The notes under the pieces are model-generated. The model searched no databases and was not told the origin of the DNA. It worked only from the letters and a program-made list of their open reading frames with translations. 64,000 nucleotides of DNA, from assembly GCA_018806985.1 (NCBI GenBank), contig JADANN010000359.1:744001-808000 (forward strand), given 5' to 3'. Positions 23,090-34,722 of the stretch are shown here, piece by piece. Position 1 is the stretch's first letter. Every line of letters starts with the position of its first letter. This DNA comes from Angiostrongylus vasorum. Lineage: Eukaryota; Nematoda; Chromadorea; Rhabditida; Metastrongylidae. The position numbers were made by a program, and so were the translations under genes.

Positions 23090-23820
23090 TATGTGGTTAA
23101 TTATTTAGCACAACATTTAGTTCTTTATGTCTTTCTGATAGCAGCGCTTTTTTAACCCTTTTGGTGCCTAGGAACAGTCGTTCATATTGGGAGTCCAATT
23201 TGGGGGTAGAATTGATTGTCACTTAGCAACTAATAAAAAGCTTTTTTTTCTTTTTGTAAGAGCTTAGTCCTCCGACTTGATTCCGCGGTATGAAAAATTA
23301 AGGACACTTTTATCTCCACGATAGGATGGTAAACCATTTCGCAGACTTATATTGACGCATATACGGTATGCAGAAGAATTAAATGCGAATAGATGTGTGT
23401 ACTTTCCACTGCGCTTCCACACTTGTCTCACAACAACATCCGTGGTCCACAAATTTTTAGCAGAGTTGACGGGGAAATTTTCTTTCTCGTCCACAAAAGC
23501 TGACGACACACTGTTACGGAGGCATGGGAACCCCCTAACATAGCTGTCCCGAGATTCTACTGATTTGGCTAGCGTTCAAGACCATTCACTAATGAGAGTA
23601 CATTCTCAGACAGTCGAATGCACAAGCGAACCTGAAGACTATCGTCGTGCGACACAACGAATCGAATGAAGGAAATCCTTTGATACGCAGAGTGTTTGTG
23701 ACATCCCGTTATGTGAACGAAATCATCATAACTCTAAACTTTTATTACATGCACTGCTCACGTTGAAATTACGTAGAATTAGTTTTCAAAGAATATATTT
23801 CACTTTCTGAAAAGCAACTG
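23090..23820. other. No gene recognised
   Basis: Short opposing open frames at 23264-23543 overlap one another and lack splice or domain support. Confidence 0.4.
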
Positions 23821-23827
23821 ATTGTTT

Positions 23828-24136
23828 CAAAACCGACTTTCCTTTAACCTGGGTGTTACTAATCAATATGTTTTCTTCCTTAAACTTATACGAGGTTGAT
23901 ATACGATCTTTATTCGGCTAACGTTTCGACGGTTTCGTCTTCATCAGAGCCGATGATCCGAGTCGATTGTCCACAGTAGTTCGTGTTCTCGAGGTGGCGT
24001 TTTCGCAATGCATCGAGCCAGATCTGTCTCAGTGGAGCAGCTCTCTCGAATGAACTATACTCACTTGGAGACGCCCCTTTATACACAGAATGCATATTGA
24101 TTAGTTACACCGAGGTTACAGGAAGGTCGGTTTTGA
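23828..24136. mobile_element. PLE terminal-repeat element with inverted ends
   Basis: About 309 bp, bounded by 43-bp near-identical inverted ends (23828-23870, CAAAACCGACTTTCC...; 24092-24136). Same length class as the nested element at 17355. It contains a well preserved hammerhead-like motif on the minus strand next to the CGAGGTTG end. Confidence 0.7.
23914..23953 (-). ncRNA. Hammerhead-like motif, intact core
   Basis: Minus strand: outer stem TCGGCT/AGCCGA (6 of 6 pairs), CTGATGA core, one extra A, stem II GACG/CGTC with loop AAAC, GAAAC, then GTT. Every invariant hammerhead position (CUGANGA, GAAA, UH) is present. Stem III is only AC/GU with no loop, possible only between two molecules (AACGTT is self-complementary). 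Confidence 0.55.
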
Positions 24137-24184
24137 AATATTGCTATGCTCTTTGCCAGCTGATAATGATACTGACTTCTATAG

Positions 24185-24445
24185 CATGAATTGTCCGGAA
24201 AACAAGTTCTTATCACCAGACAATCACTACTATCGACAGCCAGCATCCAGAATGAAAGGGGATCGCCGAGTGAGTATAGCTCACTCGAGAGAGATGCTCC
24301 ACTGAGGAGGATCCGGCTCGATGAGCGAAGAAGAAGCCACCTTGAGGACACGAACAATTGTGGACTATCGACTTGGATCATCGGCTTTGATGAAAGCGAA
24401 ACCGTCGAAACGTGAGCTGAATAAACATCTTTATCAATCTCGTGT
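24185..24445 (+). mobile_element. PLE terminal repeat, plus orientation
   Basis: Contains GACTTGGATCATCGGCTTTG, then TGATGAAAGCG, AAACCGTCGAAACGTGAGC and the closing TCTCGTGTAAGCTTCTCAAG. The core has one C-to-T change (TTGATGA), so it is a decayed version of the motif at 23914. Confidence 0.6.
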
Positions 24446-24934
24446 AAGCTTCTCAAGGAAAGAATACAACTGATTTTTTATTTCATTTCCAATCACTATG
24501 AAAAATCGTGGTTGTTGCATGGACTAGGACAATATAAAAAAACGTTTGAAGAACTGAAACCTAGCTTTCACATCTTACAAAACCTTACCCACAGCAATAT
24601 AGTTGGAATTTGGAATTCTTTTTTACAACAAACAAGCGTTTTTTAGGAAGCGCGGGAAACGCATAGAACACCTCGAAAGAAGTATACGATAACAAAGACA
24701 CAAAACTTACAAACAGAGAGCACTGGAAAACCGAAGTATGCAACAAAACCACAAAAAGAAGACGAGCTCCATTTACAGTAGGTACTTAGATGGATATGTG
24801 CAAGCGCATGAGTGGTGGAAATGAGGTGTTCTCCTACTGGCCTAGCATCAAAAATTCGGCATCGCCACCAATGTATTAATAAGTATTGATAGTCTTCGAC
24901 GGAGTATTCTGGCAATGGGTTAAATTTGAACATA

Positions 24935-25317
24935 CCTCCGTATCGATCGCTGATCTGGGGAGCTGCAGTCGTCAACTACATGCGATTCTGAGCGGCTGTT
25001 CTTCCTCGGTGGAAGACAGGTGAAAAAAAAGCGGTGGGTTTTTCGAGAAGCCGTTGATCTTGTAATTATCGTTCAGATTTCCATCTTTCCGTTTGTGCTG
25101 TTGAAGCGTTTGACCCAGTGAGTTCCATATCATTGTACCCTTCCAGGCTCTGAAGAAGGCAATTCTGCCGATTCGTCAGCTACGGTTGTGTTGTGTGTGT
25201 TATTGTATGGAAGTAAACGTATGCTGTTTAACAAGCTCGCCATTGCTGAGAAAGAAAACGACGAATTTATAATCCGATGCCGAGGTTAATAGAAAGTCGA
25301 TCTTTTTAGGAACTAGA
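24935..25317 (+). mobile_element. Solo PLE terminal repeat
   Basis: Matches both terminal repeats of the 61.4-62.9 kb element: GGGTTTTTCGAGAAGCCGTT, GAAGCGTTTGACC, CCAGGCTCTGAAGAAGGC, ATTGTATGGAAGTAAACGTA, ATTGCTGAGAAAGAAAACG, and the end GAGGTTAATAGAAAGTCGATC. No coding part is attached. Confidence 0.75.
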
Positions 25318-25329
25318 TTTGAACAGTTA

Positions 25330-27050
25330 GGAATTTATGCAAATAAACACTAAATCAACAACCAAATCAAAAGCAGACATTCTAGGAAACAATGGTTAGC
25401 ATTGACTATTATGGTAGCCTAGTGATATATTAAGCTAAATAGATAGTAATCCTGATATAACAGAAGCATGGGTCAACCAGCAAAACCTTTATTGTCTGGT
25501 TTTTCTATAAAAACGTCGCCTGTAAACCATTAAGCTTAAGGAACAGCTTCTCATAGACCATATTTGGCACAATATCTGTGTTAAATAAACTAACTAGTGA
25601 ATACAAAAAGTGTTGTGAACAAAATAAGTTCTTGGAATTATTGCACATGGAAACCAAGGCGTACGTTCCCTCTTGTCCGCCAACGTATACATTGGTATTA
25701 ATGCGAGCGGTAACTTATGTTTTAGCATGACCAACATACAAAGAGGATAATGTGACGCGACTATTCAGTGACTAATGGTGGTGGGCAAGTTCAAGTGGTA
25801 CAAGCAAAGTGATTCCTGTAATGTATCCATTAGTGTGCTTAGCAGCCTGAAAATAACAGCAAACACACGATAGGAGGATGTTATAAGGAATACCCTATGT
25901 AAGGTAGAGAATAGTCTCCATAGACGTTCCCTTTTGACCCTAGGTCTCTCTGAAATTAGCATGTTTAGGATGAGCTGATGTCAAAAACTCAGCCTAGTTT
26001 TTTACCACTCAGTAGTATCATGTCGTGAATTCGATCTTTTTTTCAACTTCAGACGTATACTAATAACTCTATGCTTTCGCTTTTCAGATAATAAATAAGA
26101 AATGGAATGATGTAGTTAGTCGTTATATACATCCTGCCAAAGAAAGAAATGAAAAAAATAAGAAATTTTTCGAAAAAATCACGGTCTTTTGTCTCTTAGA
26201 GGACAAGGTTCCCTCGAGGGCTCAAATGAGAAGTTAGACTCACAAGGAGGATGGATGCAGGAGAGTGAGTAGTTCAGACGTTTTCCTAACCTAACTATTG
26301 ATCCCGTCGTCTGGACGAGTATTCAAGCTTGGTTGCGAGGGCAATCTTATTCTACTTATAGCAGCGGACGTGAAGCTAGGCGACAGGTCGCCGAAGTAGT
26401 TGTTATTAGCCAATCAACCGCCTCGACACTATTACGATGCCTTCGTGTAGTTAGCCAGACCTATGTGAGAGATAATGGCTCCAAAACAAAATTAACTCAA
26501 ACATCACTCAACGACACAAATGAAGAAGACCAAGGTTTTTGGAACCAAAAAAACTTCGTACGTACAGAGACATCTAATTATTTTTTAAATTGTGTGATCA
26601 TGAACAATGAGAAAATAGATCATGTATGGCAAAATCATGCGAATGAAGACGTCGTGTTAGCGCCATGAAGTCCTCTTAGCAGCAACAGCTGGCGGTTTGC
26701 ACGTAAGGAAAGTTATGCGGCTAATCTGGCTGGACTGGCTGAATTAGTGTCAGAGGGCCAAACTACCAACTCAGTAAAGTGAGTGGAAAAAGTGAAGTAA
26801 ATTTCACAGCTAAGCCAACTGTAGAGAGCAATCAGTTCACCAGAAACTGCTAGAATTAGTGAGCAGGAAAACGTTGTGTTTCGACATAACAACTCACATC
26901 TTTGGTAACTAGGCAAAATTTCTTAACGCATCTGGGTCTCATCTAATTTATTCACTTTGCCTTAAACAATTTGATGACTACTAACTCAAACGTTTGCAGT
27001 GTGGATGGCATAAATTTCATCTGTTCAGAATTCTGTTGAAATAATTAAGA
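25330..27050. other. No gene recognised
   Basis: The frame at 26333-26668 (111 codons) has no recognisable motif and no splice context. The rest is AT-rich with no repeat match. Confidence 0.4.
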
Positions 27051-27054
27051 ACTT

Positions 27055-27720
27055 CTATAGTGCTGAGATGTTTGCAAAACTCCGACCGCAGGTGCCTGCG
27101 GTGGGTAACGAACGTGTTATTGTATTTAACCTATTGTTTCCGGGTAGTAACGAGCTATTCTCCTTTCAGGGAGTAACGCGTTCACCACCACACCATGTGG
27201 GTCTTTCGTTTCGCCCGTCTCTCAGCTAGCTCTATCGATCACTCGCCATCAGCAACCACCCGTCAACGGCATTGATCTGGGGAGCCCAAATCGGCATTGA
27301 TCCCAGTTAAGCTGAGGGTGTAGTTATAACCACAATCTTAACCTTTTTATTCACTTCCTATTCTTTCTTTTAATGACAGGGCATGTTGCGAAAAAAAAGA
27401 GAAAAAAGGAAAAAAAAGAGAAAAAATTTCGCAATGTACCCTGTCATTAAAAAGAAAAAAGAAAGAATAGGCAATAAATAGAAAAGTTAAGATTGTGATT
27501 ATAAATATAGACTCAGGTTAACTGAGTTAACGCCTTACTCTCCGGAAAGGACAATAGCGCGTTCGTTCACCATCGCAGACACCTGCGGCCCGGAGTTTCG
27601 CGAATACCTCAGCATTATAGAAGTTATACATCGCAACATACCCTGTCATTTAAAAAAAAAGGATAGGCAGTAAATAAAAGGGTTAAGATTGTAATTAAGA
27701 ACTGTTTCATTAGCTTTTTA
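27055..27720. repeat. Repeat family C fold-back pair
   Basis: A plus-oriented copy (27055-27330) meets inverted material around a purine-rich centre (27394-27428, AAAAAAAAGAG units). Arms TTTTAATGACAGGGCATGTT and TTTCGCAATGTACCCTGTCA face each other; a further inverted copy follows to 27720. Confidence 0.7.
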
Positions 27721-27724
27721 AAGT

Positions 27725-29020
27725 ACCCGACTGTGATCTAATAAAGCAGCTGGAGTAGGAGTGACGTTCTAACTAAGGCGTGCTGCATTAGGGTCTATGA
27801 GACCGCACTCCTATCCACGTGTTCTCTGACTCCAACTCCAAGCCGCTTTCTATCAAAACTGGGGTTGGACTGTATTTAATAGACATGCCCATCTGCAGGT
27901 TTCGCAAAGGGATTAGAAGGCACTGTTTTGCACAAAATGACACATGTAGTGTAATGTAGTTTGTCAATATGTGACAGCGTACCTATGTGAGAATCATTAT
28001 GAATTAGCTCTAAATCCAAACTAGAGACTACAAGAAAAAACTCCATACATTAGAGAATTTGTTGTTCTTGCAGCCACAATATTCATTCTTTTTTGTCTAT
28101 AAATGAGTGATTAAAACCTTTTCTACGTGATTTGCAAGATTTTCAAGTATTTGCATCTGGAAGATCTGTTAGGAGTAAAGAGCAGAGATGGGACAAGCAT
28201 TGAGATAGTTAGAAACCACTAAGGACCACTGCGCCTGGTGTTTGTTAAGTTATCGGGCGCAAAAAAGCAAGAAAAAAAGTAGTGGTCGCACTTTCGATAG
28301 AACAGGAGTTGCTAGTTGCTTGATGGGTAACTCGTGCAGTAGAAATCCACACTACACTCATTGCGGAAAGGTTATTTCAATGAAATTTATTGTAAGATTT
28401 TTTGGCTTATTATTTTCTCAGTCTAGAGTAGAAGTACACGGTCAGCACAGCGGTTAGAGATGCCGCCCAATAGCAGCAAAGAAAGTAGTCGATTCAGTTG
28501 TGCACTGGCTTAAGCAAATCTATCCTTCGTCTTGCGTCGCCGAATTCGTACTGGAATTGAACGGAAAAAGTCACTTCCGATCGACAACGGTGGTGAAAAT
28601 TTTGAGCGCTCTGCTGGAGCTATGCGAGGACGTCAGATAAAATGCGCTCCACCAGCATCTATTAACACTCCCAAGGAAGAAAAACTCTCAAAGTCTCGGA
28701 GTAGAACCGACTGAAAATCCAAAAGGTTTCCGTGAAAAAACGAATGCAAGACGGCAGGCCGAGTGAAAGTACAGCAATTCACACAGCATGTGAAGTCCGG
28801 TCATATTTTCATCTTTTTGAGTTCATATGGAGAAAAAAGATTGTATCACTGTTTTTCACACCTATAATACAGATTCGAGCACCTACTCCATTCCATTTAT
28901 TTTCCCCGCTTCCACCGTCCACGAAGACTTTAGAACTTTTCCGTGCAAGTGTATTTGCTGTTTGAGGTTTTTGATCTTCTAAATATCCTTCAATGATGAT
29001 AGAGTGAATTTTCCCTATCC
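27725..29020. other. No gene recognised
   Basis: Two plus-strand frames (28242-28457, 28532-28714) are rich in Lys, Arg and Ser but have no domain, initiation or splice support. A coding exon cannot be excluded. Confidence 0.35.
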
Positions 29021-29024
29021 GGAA

Positions 29025-29200
29025 GCAGACCCTTGATAGTCGCGCTCCGACTTCTTCACGTGGGTTGGAGACAGCGAGGCTGGGCCGAACGAGTTTGCAA
29101 AGAATTTCTCCACCCCAAAGGCACTGGAGGCTTGGTTAACCCGGAAAGAAATCGAAACCGTACCGTGCTCGTAGTATCACTACCATTGTGCTACCTACCC
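29025..29200 (-). repeat. SINE family B copy
   Basis: Minus strand head GGTAGCACAATGGTAGTGAT (A-box-like) and GGTTTCGATTTC (B-box-like), followed by a body matching the 39227 and 63419 copies. Confidence 0.65.
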
Positions 29201-29259
29201 CTCCAAGTCAGGTTAGCAAAAGAAAATAACAATAAACATCCTAATAGCTAGGACTGACC

Positions 29260-30835
29260 AACTATGAGAAAGAAGAAGATATCCGTTGTCATCTAATAAG
29301 ATTTCCTCCTCATTCACTGTAAATTGATCCTTTGTAAAAAATGAAGACGAGTGGAGACCGGCGATGGTGATAATGGGAGTGATGTCGCGTTAGCTCACCA
29401 CTGAAAGCAAAAGCCATTGGCGGCTACAGTATGAAGATGTGAACGGGTAAAATGAATGGCAATATTTTTGATTGGATTGAAGATTTGCTGCTGATGCACT
29501 GCGATATTATGGGTGTTGGGAAATGCATAATTTGCGCTAAATCCTGACAAACGAGGATCTTAATAGCTGGCAAAGGGCGAGCGTCATCTACTAGCCGTCA
29601 GCACGGTGACATGTAAATTAGAAGACGTCTGCTGAAGATTATCGATGAGAATATGCTTCAATGAGCTTATTGGATACAATCCTTACAATTTATTGAAATA
29701 AGGCTTACGAAAAAAAGTTTTTGCGCTTGCAGTTCTTTACGGGACCATATTTCTCTCATACCGTTCCCACTTCCGATTACAACAAACTTGATTTCTTACA
29801 AGCAAACCAGTCAAAATTCCCTTTGTAACATAACCACTGGAATGTAACCGTTTCAAGAAGAGTTCTTGAGCTCGTCGAAGTTCTAGATGTTGCTTCATCA
29901 CTATCACACTTAACTGATACTGACTTTCTCTAGCTGACCACTGGGAAATAATCGTATTTTGAACCAGGTCTCTCTTAAGGAGATTGATCTCACCATTAGT
30001 AAGGTTCTCTTAACTTACCAACCACACTCTAATTCCATCTTTGGCACCAGAACGAAATCATAACAGCTTTTCTTCACACCAAAACACGTCATCTTGATAG
30101 AACCCAGCCTATAATACTCATCACCACATGTCATACCAGTCTCAGCACTTTTTCACTCATTTCCTTCAGTGGTAGAAATTCATGCAATTTCAGGAAAAAG
30201 GAACATTCACAAAATATCGCAGAATGTTTGGCTTCGAAGAGGAATTGAAGAACTGTTTCTTTCTCACCGCACTGATTTGTTGCATACCAGTCGAGCGCAT
30301 CCTTTGTTTCTTGGAAGCGGTGCTCGGGGGGGTCCTAAGGTCACTCAGTTGCTGATTCTTCTGGAACGAGAGAAATGTGTAGTCTCGTGACCAGGATTCG
30401 TCTAGGACGGCAGCAGTCACTGCAAGTAATTGACTGTCCGAGTCAGCATGGTGCATCCAACCGAACGAAGAAGATGTTACAAAAACAACCAGTTGTCAAC
30501 AGCTCTCAGAGATGGACACTACTGTGAAGCAAAGAATGATTAGCCAGAACGTTTTTTTTCATCAAATGCTTTTTTCAAGTATGCTGTTAATGTGATAATG
30601 CCTTTTAGAGCAATAAGTTGGAAATTATTCATGCCTCTGCAACGGTAAGGGCAAAACAAAAAAGCGAGTCTAAAAGCCAGTTTTGAAAAATGGGTTCAAG
30701 AAATGCAGCGCTCGGCGTCGATGCATGCTTTGAGAATTCGCGCCACGTTGGACTCCATTAAACAGCATGTAGATAATGGAATACACATTTAGTTTACACA
30801 GTGAATTTACGTGTGAACTACAACCGATGGATAAG
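29260..30835. other. No gene recognised
   Basis: Short overlapping frames on both strands at 30169-30456 are mutually exclusive and unsupported. Confidence 0.4.
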
Positions 30836-30839
30836 AGCC

Positions 30840-31056
30840 GTTAGTGACTGATTTCCTCAGGATTTCAAACGCACTGCAGGAAGACCACCGCCCCGATGGC
30901 CAGAGTTCTTCACGCAAAGCCTAGAAGAAAGGTAAGATGCTCAACGAGTCTCTCGAGCGAGCAGAACCCAATGGGCGACTCTTGCTCGCGACAGGGAAAA
31001 ATGGAAGATTTACAGGCGTCCGCTCGAGTCACTCGACTATCAACGAGACTGTTGGT
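30840..31056 (+). mobile_element. 3' end of an RTE-like retrotransposon
   Basis: One frame reads GRPPPRWPEFFTQSLEER, stop, DAQRVSRASRTQWATLARDR, EKWKIYRRPLESLDYQRD, stop. This is the characteristic C-terminus of nematode RTE-type polyproteins. It is a 5'-truncated copy with one internal stop. Confidence 0.8.
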
Positions 31057-31059
31057 GAT

Positions 31060-33615
31060 ACGGTGAATTTCAATGCCCTAGCAATGTATGAAGTCGTTTC
31101 ATTTCTTCGTCCAGTTTATTTCATCATCCCCATCATTTCTTTTCTTTTTTCCTAGTTTCATTGTTTTACAGCTCCTTCTACAAATTTTTTAACATCTCTG
31201 CGAGCTATATTGTTGCATTCATTGCGGCACAACGTAAAATTATGGAGAAAGTAAATCCCATCAAGTTGAAATCCCTCTCTGTGGGCAAATACTGCACTTT
31301 CTTTGGCCCAGCAGCTTTACTCAAAAGCACACCTTACCAGTTGTACGTCTCTGTCTTAGCACAGTATCGCTCCATTTTGCTGTAAATTTAGAGGTTTTCC
31401 TTCTGTTTGAGCAAAAAGTGGTTGCCATGCACAAGGCGAAAATTCTGTCCACTCTTTCATGTCGCCAATTCCAGTACGCCCACGAAGACGAGTTAATGAA
31501 AATCTTACTGATCACCGACAGAATAAGTATTTGTCGTTTCACTGAACCACAAGTGACATTCTGCCAGGTTTACCTTAACTAGATATTAAGACAATCTTCA
31601 AGCATTTATAGCCCTTTAGACTCGTATAGAATTCTTCTGGTGTGATATATGTCGGGTCAAAATTGAGTGCGCCCATTACTTTCGCACCATTCGCAGTGAA
31701 GGCAGTGGGCATCGTTGCGAATGTGTCAAATGCTTATCTAGCATTGTGCTTCCGTGTATAATAATCGATTACGGACATCTTGGCTTACAGGAAACGTGAT
31801 GCCTCTTCTAGGCCGTTTTCAGAATCTACCAAAATTAGGGTTGTTCTTTGCTTTAAGGTCGTTCATCTTCTAAGCTTCTTTTAGAATTTACCATAACCAC
31901 AACCGCTGTTTACCCCCACTTCCGCGTTTTTTATCTTTTGATAAATTCTTCATTTCACCACGTTTTCAAGTTTTCATTACGAAATACAAGAGAGAGTTGC
32001 TAAATGAGCAAACTTACTCGAATTCGCACATGCTCCTGAAGCATTCGAAAGCACTCAATTGAGGTTCTGTGTAGAAGTAAACTTCATCAAATAATGCATA
32101 AACCAAATAAAAGCAACTAGCTTCGGGACTTAGGTATAATGAGTCATTAGCAATAAACTCGTAACTGTTTTTTCTAGTAGGAAACAGTTTTACCAAGTTT
32201 GTATTTCTAAAGGGGTAGCTGAGTGAAGCGCTGAAGAAAATGAAACGGTTGAAGAGCAACGATTAGTAAGGAGATGATGGGAAATACCCGCAAGAGATAA
32301 CCACCACCGCGTCGATTTTCGCCGGTGATAGTTCTTTTGCGTCTTGACTGCGCCATCATTTGGAGGACGAGGCGAATGTTGTGTAGTTGATGGTCGTAAA
32401 TGGACGGAAGTGCTGCACCTGCATTAGTTACGGATAACAGTGCCCAGATGTCATAAACTGCCGGCAAGTAGTAGTCCATGTGACAATGAGTCGAACTTTG
32501 CATATCTTTCCCATGTGAAGAACCTCGGACTCATGTATATGGCATGGCCCTTGTGGCAAATAGGTTGTTATGCGCTTACCAATTGCGACCATTTGAGGTA
32601 GAGACATGATCAGGAGCTGGACTCGATTTTTCCACTGTGTCGAAACATGTAACATATGTGGAGGTATTCTTGGATGTGTAAGTATGTGGGCGCACACTCT
32701 TTTTTATATTGTATTCCAGTTCAACTAATATTTACAATCTAATGGTTAGGAAGTACATAGAGAAGGAAGATTGGGTTTACTTTTCAAAAAGCGGCTTCCA
32801 ATGCGCTTTAAAAGCACGGCAACTTTCACCGCGTGACCTGAGCTTCGATGGTGGAGCTTAGGCAAGTCCTCTGCGAGCACTTTTCGCTAAAGCCAGTTTG
32901 AATTAGAAAAAATTGTAAGAAAATCGTGGTGCTTCGAGTGTCTTTTGCGTCCTTTAGAGGATAGAAGTGCACTCGGCAGGTTTGGCTTTCTACAGTGGCG
33001 AATGCAGAATTTAGTGATTTTTTATTCAGGTCCCAAATCCGCGATTGAATTACAAGCGGTGACAGGTGAATTATGCGAATCCTCGACGAGAACACAGCAA
33101 CATTGTCCCTTTCCTCCGTCTTAACGTGTTCTTACACCATCCGTCATCTGAAAGGAGAAAAATGCCTCTTCTTTTTCTTATGTGAATGAAAAGCGTTTAT
33201 TTAAAATCGTGATGATTTATTAGCGTCAAACGCAACACACATGGAATCAAAAATAACCATCTGAATTCTCCCTCAAATGCAAATTAAAGCTCTTCATAAG
33301 CATTGACGAAATTGAGTATAACAATGGGAAGTAGTCGACTAACAGAATAAGCGATCGTGGTTGATCAATCGCTAAGTAATGCACCATACGATGTACTCCA
33401 ATAATTATTGCAAAAGTGACTAGATAGATTTCCACGTCCAACGACTTTTAGTTGCATACTGAACTGCAAAATCAGGGTTTTTGACTTTCCAGACTGTTAC
33501 CAATTTTCCGATTTTGTGGGATAGAATGAATGGTTTTTTCTACTAGAGATCGAAGCAAAGGGGAAATGTCTGTTGCAGTGCGCGTCTAACCATTTCATTA
33601 CGCGTACCATAACAC
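31060..33615. other. No gene recognised
   Basis: Scattered frames under 100 codons on both strands, none with motifs or convincing splice sites. No repeat family of the window is present. Confidence 0.4.
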
Positions 33616-33619
33616 AGAA

Positions 33620-33917
33620 TGGATAAAGGATAAAGGATAAAGCTCTTGGCGATTATCAATCCCTTAAGGATACACCATGCATTCGACCTCATCAAACATT
33701 GTTTGGAGATGACGAAATGCATATCTGGCCTCTACAATAACTCGCGGAGGCCCACCGATGGCCCACGATGCAGTACCACCATCCTCCCAGACAAGTCTGG
33801 TATCAATTTGCCGAGCGCGGAGTGATAGAAGACTTGGTGGGTCAGGGGTGCGGGATTCGATCCAGTGTGTATTGCAGGGCGCCTCCGACCACAGCGCTAT
33901 CCTACTGCGTCCATCAC
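33620..33917 (-). repeat. SINE family A, full-length
   Basis: GGATAAAGGATAAAGCTCTT (3' tail with duplicated GGATAAA), CATGCATTCGACCTCATC, AATGCATATCTGGCC, CCAGACAAGTCTGGTATC, GGGATTCGATCC as B-box, then the head at 33900-33917. Confidence 0.8.
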
Positions 33918-33919
33918 AG

Positions 33920-34683
33920 AATGAATAGCATGGAGAAACGCCTGTAAATCTAACTCTTCAAGTTCTCACATACTTAATCTTTACGTATTGCAAATGTCTC
34001 AGATAAAATTTGAATAGTGAGAACACTGTTTAAATCGAGTAGAAAAAATCAATATTAGAAAACGGATACGAATTGTACAGAACAAGAAATTACGCTTTCA
34101 ACAGAGATGTTTTTGTCGAACTGTAATCCCTAAGGATATCTTACTCGACCTGGGAGAAATGTCTTAGAACACTGTAATGGATGTTCTCCGTGAATACAAG
34201 TTGAACCAAGAGAAGGAAAAAAAATGAACAATCGACGATCTAGGGAAAAATACGATATCTTAGTACTACCTATGTCTTTCTCACTTTTGGTAACATAGGC
34301 TTGTTTGCAAAGCTCTTTCCCATAAAAACTTATCGCTGCTCTTCGATTCCCTAAGGAGTTTCTTCTTGCCATCGCGTGCTTCAATGGGAATGGAAAAGGC
34401 CACTATAGCAGAGGAAAAATACCCGGAAGCGAAGCGGATATCTGCCCTTCGGCACTAGTTCTTCAACTCCCTTCCTATTTACTAGTGATTTCGACGTCAT
34501 TGTTCCTGTTCGTCGGCGGCGCGGTCATCACGTCGGCTGGACGACACCAATTATCCGCAATAAGGTGATCGCTGATTGGCCTAAGCGACTCGGGGCGTGG
34601 CTACCGTAATCACCTCCAAAGAAGTCGTCGTCTGGTGGCGAGGCCTCCCACTTCTCCTCAATCCCATCACGATCTCTATCACT
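33920..34683. promoter_or_regulatory. Upstream region of vab-7
   Basis: The last 240 bases before the start codon are richer in G and C than their surroundings and contain GATTGGCC (CCAAT-type, near 34574) and GCGGTCATCACGTCGGC. No TATA box was recognised. Promoter assignment rests on position only. Confidence 0.3.
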
Positions 34684-34722
34684 ATGCAGTCGTTCGCCAT
34701 CGACTCGTTAATCGGGAACAAG
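34684..34722 (+). CDS. vab-7: vab-7 exon 1 (eh1-like motif)
   Basis: ATG, 13 codons, donor gtaagc in phase 0. The peptide FAIDSLIG fits the Phe-x-Ile-x-x-Leu/Ile pattern of Groucho/UNC-37-binding eh1 motifs. Start chosen because the motif sits directly after this ATG and the donor is near consensus. Confidence 0.72.

Noticed and set aside
24643..24975. 110-codon minus-strand open frame next to a PLE terminal repeat
   Set aside because: Its start overlaps the border of the solo terminal repeat and it has no similarity to PLE domains as read.
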